A stretch of 9,419 nt of DNA, taken from Oscillospiraceae bacterium (GTDB taxonomy: Bacteria; Bacillota; Clostridia; Oscillospirales; Ruminococcaceae). The notes beneath the pieces were generated by a model that saw nothing but the letters and a program-made list of their open reading frames with translations, did no database searches and was not told the DNA's origin. This document shows positions 6,320-9,419 of the stretch, piece after piece (the stretch's first letter is position 1; every line of letters starts with the position of its first letter). The position numbers and the translations under genes were made by a program. The stretch is taken from positions 1 to 9,419 of the forward strand of contig JAFSHJ010000044.1 of assembly GCA_017440425.1 (NCBI GenBank), read 5' to 3'.

Positions 6320-6348
6320 AGAATAGCACACTTGTTCACGGTTGTCAA
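6320..6348 (-). promoter_or_regulatory. Promoter of the DeoR-family regulator gene
   Basis: On the minus strand TTGACA (6348-6343), a 17-bp spacer and TATTCT (6325-6320). Two further dyads surround it: TTCACG at 6335-6340 with CGTGAA at 6357-6362, centres 22 bp apart and bracketing the -35 box; and CTGTT/AACAG at 6307-6321 across the predicted start point. Either could be a repressor site. Confidence 0.7.
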
Positions 6349-6359
6349 TAGGTTTTCGT

Positions 6360-6392
6360 GAATAATCGTTAATTTATTTTTAACGATTATTC
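6360..6392. promoter_or_regulatory. Perfect 13-bp inverted repeat, candidate DeoR-family operator
   Basis: GAATAATCGTTAA (6360-6372) and its exact complement (6380-6392) flank a 7-nt AT-only centre. It lies 11 bp upstream of the -35 box of the regulator gene. The half-site AATAATCGTT shares the TCG core and AT flanks of the GlpR-type half-site consensus WATKYTCGWW (8 of 10 positions). The lack of GC in the stem and of a following T tract argues against a terminator. Confidence 0.6.
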
Positions 6393-6536
6393 CTTTTTGC
6401 TGAAAAAATTGCAGCCTGCCAATTTTAGGTAAGTTGCAGTTTGGTTTAGTCATATATTTTCGTCTGCGTTTTGCAGTCCTGGTGACTTTAAGGTCGGCGG
6501 ATGCAATCATTCTCCTTTATATAAAGGGGAAATGTC
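6393..6536. other. Noncoding gap with a 14-bp perfect palindrome
   Basis: Between the hypothetical gene stop (6537) and the DeoR-family operator region I see no convincing gene and no intrinsic terminator. CCTTTATATAAAGG at 6514-6527 is a perfect palindrome 9 nt past the stop codon. Its right half on the minus strand resembles a ribosome binding site but is too close to the next ATG (6510). Confidence 0.4.
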
Positions 6537-7097
6537 TCATTGGATGCCGTATTTCAAAGCCAAAACCGCATCGAGGTTGTCCACAATAAATGTCTGCGCC
6601 GCTTTGTTGTAGGTGACTATAAGATATTCTCCGTATTGGCCGGTTCTCGCTTCCGTGTCAATGCCTACCTCTTTGCCCTGCTCGGTGGGGCGCTTCAAGG
6701 TTTTGCCGTCCTGCCCCGTGATCTCGTAAAGCATTCCCACAGAGACCAGCCAGCCGGTTATGTCTTTGGTGGAGAGCTTGCGCATGGTCTCGTCGGTTAT
6801 CAGCGAGTTCAGCGCTTTTACAATTTCGGTCACAGTCAATGGAGCATCGGAAAAGGCAAACTCCGCCAACTGCTCCGGAGAGAGATAAAAGTTGCTGTGA
6901 CCCGATCTCTTTTTGGTCACACCGCCGTTTTCAATGACCTGCCGCAGAACGTCCGAAACAAAGAAAAAGCAGCGGGAAATTCTGATATTGTTTACAATGT
7001 CATCCTCCTTCACGGGTGTGCCGTCCAGAGGATTTATTCCGTTTGCAAGATTATCGATAAAGGATTTTGCGTAGGCAATTTTTTCAGTCTCTGTCAT
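6537..7097 (-). CDS. Conserved-looking hypothetical protein
   Basis: 186 aa, not assigned to a function. The true start is the ATG at 7097 (MTETEKIAY), supported by GGGAG ending 8 nt upstream and by the promoter at 7134-7162. The frame stays open far upstream, but that extension runs antisense through the glycosidase gene and is artefactual. Visible features: an N-terminal helical part with LANGINPLDGTPVKEDDIVNN (18-38), which reads like a recurrent motif in clostridial hypothetical proteins; a helix with RCFFFVSDVLRQVIENGG (42-59); a middle region with TKDITGWLVSVGMLYEI; and a C-terminal part rich in short strands. There is no signal peptide or membrane helix, so it is probably cytoplasmic. 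The middle (YLSPEQLAEF through LYEIT) is reminiscent of a winged-helix-like fold, which is only a guess. It is divergently transcribed from the glycosidase gene. Confidence 0.85.
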   Translation of the reverse strand: MTETEKIAYAKSFIDNLANGINPLDGTPVKEDDIVNNIRISRCFFFVSDVLRQVIENGGVTKKRSGHSNFYLSPEQLAEFAFSDAPLTVTEIVKALNSLITDETMRKLSTKDITGWLVSVGMLYEITGQDGKTLKRPTEQGKEVGIDTEARTGQYGEYLIVTYNKAAQTFIVDNLDAVLALKYGIQ

Positions 7098-7133
7098 TTT
7101 TTCTTCTCCCAACTGCTGTTGATCATTTATTAA

Positions 7134-7166
7134 AGTATAATTTATTTGCATTGCATTGTCAATGCA
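7134..7166 (-). promoter_or_regulatory. Promoter of the hypothetical gene with overlapping palindrome
   Basis: On the minus strand TTGACA (7162-7157), a 17-bp spacer and TATACT (7139-7134). The -35 box lies inside the palindrome TGCATTG-T-CAATGCA (7152-7166). A further TGCATTG at 7147-7153 overlaps it head to tail, making three half-sites in 20 bp, a plausible operator. Confidence 0.75.
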
Positions 7167-7212
7167 GTCGGGAGCCACGCATAATAAATGTGAAAACACA
7201 GGAAAATTCATA

Positions 7213-7266
7213 TTGTTTGCGGTGCGGCAGGATGTTATAATTGAAATACCGATGAATGTGGAGGTG
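7213..7266 (+). promoter_or_regulatory. Promoter and ribosome binding site of the GH106-like gene
   Basis: An extended -10, TGTTATAAT (7233-7241), with a weak -35 TTGTTT (7213-7218) at 17-bp spacing. A strong Shine-Dalgarno GGAGGTG (7260-7266) lies 5 nt before the ATG at 7272. The rest of the divergent gap (7167-7212) shows no further structure. Confidence 0.65.
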
Positions 7267-7271
7267 CTGAT

Positions 7272-9116
7272 ATGTGCAATGCAAAAAAAGAGGGTCTCAC
7301 CCGCTTGATATATGAATTCGAACACCCTGCCGAGGAGTTTTCCCCCCTTCCCTTTTGGTTTTGGAACGATACGCTGACCGAGGAGGAGCTGTCCCGACAG
7401 ATATATGCATTCAAAGAAAAGGGCGTGGACGGATTTATCATCCATCCCCGTCTGGGACTGGATCCCGAAATTGAATATATGGGAGAGAAATGGCTGCATT
7501 TTGTGCGGTTCGCCGTGGAGCTTGCCAAAAAGCTTAACATGAAGGTGATGCTCTACGATGAAGCCATGTATCCCTCCGGCTCCTGCGGCGGTCAGGTGGT
7601 GGAGGAAGACCCGGATTTTGCCGCAAAGGGGCTCAAAATGTGCGAAAGTCCCGAGATCGGCGAGGGCGAAAAGCTCATTGCCCAAACGGAATATGAGGGT
7701 GAGAGCCGCTGGTTTATCCAAACACCCACCCGAGGCGTCATCCGCGGCGCCTATTACGGCAGAGACGATTGCGATGCAGACGCTCCCCTTGCGGCAGACC
7801 TGCTGAATCCCAAGGCGGTGGCGGCATTCATCCGCCTCACCCACCAAAAATATTACGATGCCCTTGCGGAATATTTCGGCGACACAGTTATTGCCGTCTT
7901 CACCGATGAACCCACCCTTACGGGACGCAATCCGGTGGAGGGCATCATCCCCTGGACAGACGATTTTCTTGACGATTTCAAGGCGAAAGGCTACAGCGAA
8001 AGCGACCTCCCTGCCCTGTTTGACGGTGCTGCGGAAAATGCGGCACAGATAAAAGCGGATTACGACGACATCCTCTTTGAGAGGATGAACAGAGATTATT
8101 ACCGGCAGATAGCCGCATGGTGCGAGGAGCACGGAGTGGTGCTGACGGGTCACCCCGAAAGTAGCTCCGATATCCGTCTGCTCTCCCATTTCGGCATCCC
8201 CTGCCAGGATATCGTGTGGCGCTATCTCTATCCCGGCGAGCCCACAAACCTGCGTGGAGTGCACAGCACCATGGGAAAATGCGCCTCCGACAGCGCAAGA
8301 CACCTTGGCAGACGCCGCAACGGCAACGAGTGCTTCGGTGTCTGCGGACACAGAGATGACCCCTACGCATTTGAGCGGGCAGATATGAAATGGTATATTG
8401 ACTGGCTGTTTGCCCGTGGCTGCAACCTGATAATCCCCCACGCATTCTATTATTCTCTGCGGGATAAACGCAGGGAGGAGCGTCCCCCCGAGGTGGGAAT
8501 GAACAGCGTGTTCTGGGAGGAATATAAGGAGATATCCGATTACATCAAGCGCTGCTGTGCCATCAACACAGACAGCACCAACGTCACCGATGTTGCGGTG
8601 CTCTGCCTTGAGCGCTTCCTGCCGGATGAGCCGGTGAAGATACTCTATGAAAACCAGGTGGAGTTCAACTATCTTGAGCGGGCGCTCACAGACAGCGTCA
8701 CCATTGAAAACGGCACAGCAAAGATAGCAGATCAGCAATATCGTGTCATCATTACAGAAAGAGACTACGACCCCAAGACGGAGGCCTTTCTGGGTGCATT
8801 CAAAGCATCGGGCGGCACGGTCATCGATCGGCGCAGCTACAGCGACGAGAGCGAATATCTTGCGGCTGTGTGCGCAGCAAGCAAAACGGTGCCCGATATC
8901 ACCTCCTGCGAGCACCTGCGTATGACCCACCTGCGCAAATACGGCGTCGATGTCCTCTTCCTCTCCAACGAAGGCGAAGAAGAGCTTACAACTGTAATCC
9001 GTGAGAAGGTGGCAGAGATTTGGGACAGCGAAAAAGGTACCCGCACATCTCACAGCGGTGAGCCGCTTTCACTCACGCTTGCACCACGCAAAAGCCTGCA
9101 CCTTATTTTGGAATGA
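7272..9116 (+). CDS. GH106-like glycoside hydrolase (putative alpha-L-rhamnosidase-related)
   Basis: 614 aa. The N-terminus PFWFWNDTLTEEEL (27-40), followed by GVDGFIIHPRLGL and KVMLYDEAMYPSG (91-103), is the typical opening of a family of putative glycosidases usually annotated as GH106-like or simply glycosyl hydrolase. Further family blocks: VFTDEPTL (209-216), GHPESSSDI (293-301), NGNECFG (350-356) and GCNLIIPHAFYYS (383-395). The acidic residues Glu97, Glu213, Glu296 and Glu353 are candidate catalytic groups, not established ones. Classical GH106 rhamnosidases are about 1000 aa with extra beta domains; this is a compact form. Its C-terminal end (LFLSNEGEEE, then APRKSLHLILE) looks complete, not truncated. 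There is no signal peptide, so it should hydrolyse imported oligosaccharides or glycosides in the cytoplasm. It is a single-gene unit with its own promoter and a strong terminator. Substrate uncertain. Confidence 0.85.
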   Translation: MCNAKKEGLTRLIYEFEHPAEEFSPLPFWFWNDTLTEEELSRQIYAFKEKGVDGFIIHPRLGLDPEIEYMGEKWLHFVRFAVELAKKLNMKVMLYDEAMYPSGSCGGQVVEEDPDFAAKGLKMCESPEIGEGEKLIAQTEYEGESRWFIQTPTRGVIRGAYYGRDDCDADAPLAADLLNPKAVAAFIRLTHQKYYDALAEYFGDTVIAVFTDEPTLTGRNPVEGIIPWTDDFLDDFKAKGYSESDLPALFDGAAENAAQIKADYDDILFERMNRDYYRQIAAWCEEHGVVLTGHPESSSDIRLLSHFGIPCQDIVWRYLYPGEPTNLRGVHSTMGKCASDSARHLGRRRNGNECFGVCGHRDDPYAFERADMKWYIDWLFARGCNLIIPHAFYYSLRDKRREERPPEVGMNSVFWEEYKEISDYIKRCCAINTDSTNVTDVAVLCLERFLPDEPVKILYENQVEFNYLERALTDSVTIENGTAKIADQQYRVIITERDYDPKTEAFLGAFKASGGTVIDRRSYSDESEYLAAVCAASKTVPDITSCEHLRMTHLRKYGVDVLFLSNEGEEELTTVIREKVAEIWDSEKGTRTSHSGEPLSLTLAPRKSLHLILE

Positions 9117-9134
9117 GCCGTAATTTTTAAAACC

Positions 9135-9176
9135 AAAGATCCCATCGAGATAACATCGGTGGGATCTTTTCTTTTT
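9135..9176 (+). terminator. Intrinsic terminator of the GH106-like gene
   Basis: A 14-bp stem (9135-9148 with 9156-9169, one T-G wobble) and a 7-nt loop are followed by TTTTCTTTTT. It begins 18 nt after the stop codon. The A-rich left flank is weaker as a terminator for the opposite strand. Confidence 0.93.
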
Positions 9177-9179
9177 AAT

Positions 9180-9346
9180 AAAACTCAAACATTTCCCAAA
9201 CAACACAAAAACAAGGGCGGTTTATAATATGGCTGTAAGGTGAGGGAAGCGCAGAAAAGCTTGAAAAAAGAAAAATTAAATTAACAAAACTCAAACATTT
9301 TTCAAAACTTTCAAAAACATTAAAAACATATAATATGCTTGCAAAC
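9180..9346 (+). repeat. Duplicated promoter-like module
   Basis: AAAACTCAAACATTT occurs at 9180-9194 and again at 9286-9300. Each is followed, exactly 43 nt after its first base, by TATAATATG (9223 and 9329), with CAAAAAC in register in between. The offset is 106 bp. The second module drives the partial gene at 9367. The first may be a decayed or additional promoter. The 250 bases between the glycosidase stop and 9367 hold only the terminator and these modules. Confidence 0.75.
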
Positions 9347-9366
9347 AAAAGAAAGAGGTCGATATT

Positions 9367-9419
9367 ATGAACAGAAACGATAAAGAATTTCTCATCCAAA
9401 AGATCCGCACACAGTATAC
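9367..9419 (+). CDS. Start of a gene running off the right edge (hypothetical)
   Basis: Only 17 codons are present (MNRNDKEFLIQKIRTQY). The ATG is preceded by GAGGT 7 nt upstream and by TATAAT at 9329-9334, so this is very likely a real gene start. The N-terminus reads like a small clostridial membrane-associated hypothetical family that begins with a similar KEFLIQKIRTQY stretch, but this is recollection from a short fragment and should be treated as tentative. Confidence 0.65.
   Translation, partial: MNRNDKEFLIQKIRTQY

Noticed and set aside
5409..6326. 305-codon plus-strand open frame opposite the DeoR-family gene
   Set aside because: Antisense to a clear DeoR-family gene with correct motifs; no initiation signals.
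6360..6392. Intrinsic terminator
   Set aside because: The stem is AT-rich, there is no proper T tract on the strand of the adjacent genes, and it lies upstream of a promoter.
6304..6510. 68-codon minus-strand ORF with AAAGGAG nearby
   Set aside because: The Shine-Dalgarno is only 1 nt from the ATG, the frame runs across the regulator promoter and operator dyad, and the product has no recognisable features.
7098..9053. Long minus-strand open frame continuous with the hypothetical gene, antisense to the glycosidase
   Set aside because: It mirrors the glycosidase coding frame, has no ribosome binding site at its distal start, and the real start (Shine-Dalgarno, promoter, sensible N-terminus) is at 7097.
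9175..9399. 74-codon minus-strand ORF at the right edge
   Set aside because: Arises from A-rich promoter DNA read in reverse and overlaps a well-supported plus-strand gene start.

Overview
The window looks like a chromosomal segment of an anaerobic Firmicute, most likely an uncultured gut-type member of Clostridia (Oscillospiraceae-like). This is inferred from strong AGGAGG-type ribosome binding sites, Gram-positive TTGACA/TATAAT promoters, an oxygen-sensitive glycyl radical enzyme (GRE) with its radical-SAM activase, a DeoR/GlpR-type regulator, a GH106-like glycosidase and a family of multi-hairpin intergenic repeats. No rRNA, tRNA, CRISPR array, transposase or phage gene was seen.

Layout. 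Positions 1-217 hold a dispersed multi-hairpin repeat (copy 1, cut by the window edge). Positions 218-3741, minus strand, are a two-gene operon: a large protein joining an AraC-type DNA-binding domain to a complete GRE, then its activase, with a 10-nt gene overlap. Positions 3742-4158 hold the operon promoter, repeat copy 2 and a short GC-rich hairpin. Positions 4159-6251, minus strand, carry a DeoR-family regulator, a YdcF/DUF218 protein and an SGNH/GDSL hydrolase. The regulator and YdcF are 9 nt apart, and the hydrolase has its own consensus promoter inside the end of the YdcF gene. Positions 6252-6536 hold the regulator promoter and a perfect 13-bp inverted repeat. Positions 6537-7097, minus strand, encode an unrecognised 186-aa protein. 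Positions 7098-7271 are a divergent promoter region. Positions 7272-9116, plus strand, encode an intracellular GH106-like glycoside hydrolase with a strong terminator. Positions 9180-9366 hold two copies of a promoter-like module, followed by the first 17 codons of a gene running off the right edge.

Biology. The most striking object is the GRE. A MarA-sized AraC double helix-turn-helix is fused in frame to a GRE with the thiyl Cys (GCVE) and radical Gly (RVSGFS) intact. A textbook internal Shine-Dalgarno sits 7 nt before a Met at the domain junction, so the locus may make both a DNA-binding fusion and a free enzyme. The GCVE motif and the activase's two extra 4Fe-4S motifs point to a dehydratase/lyase-type GRE rather than pyruvate formate-lyase; the substrate cannot be read from the sequence. 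The two repeat copies flank this operon and show compensatory base changes in their hairpins, so their folded structure appears to be selected. On the minus strand the copy-2 end hairpins look like intrinsic terminators.

All functional calls rest on motifs read by eye; no database search was possible.
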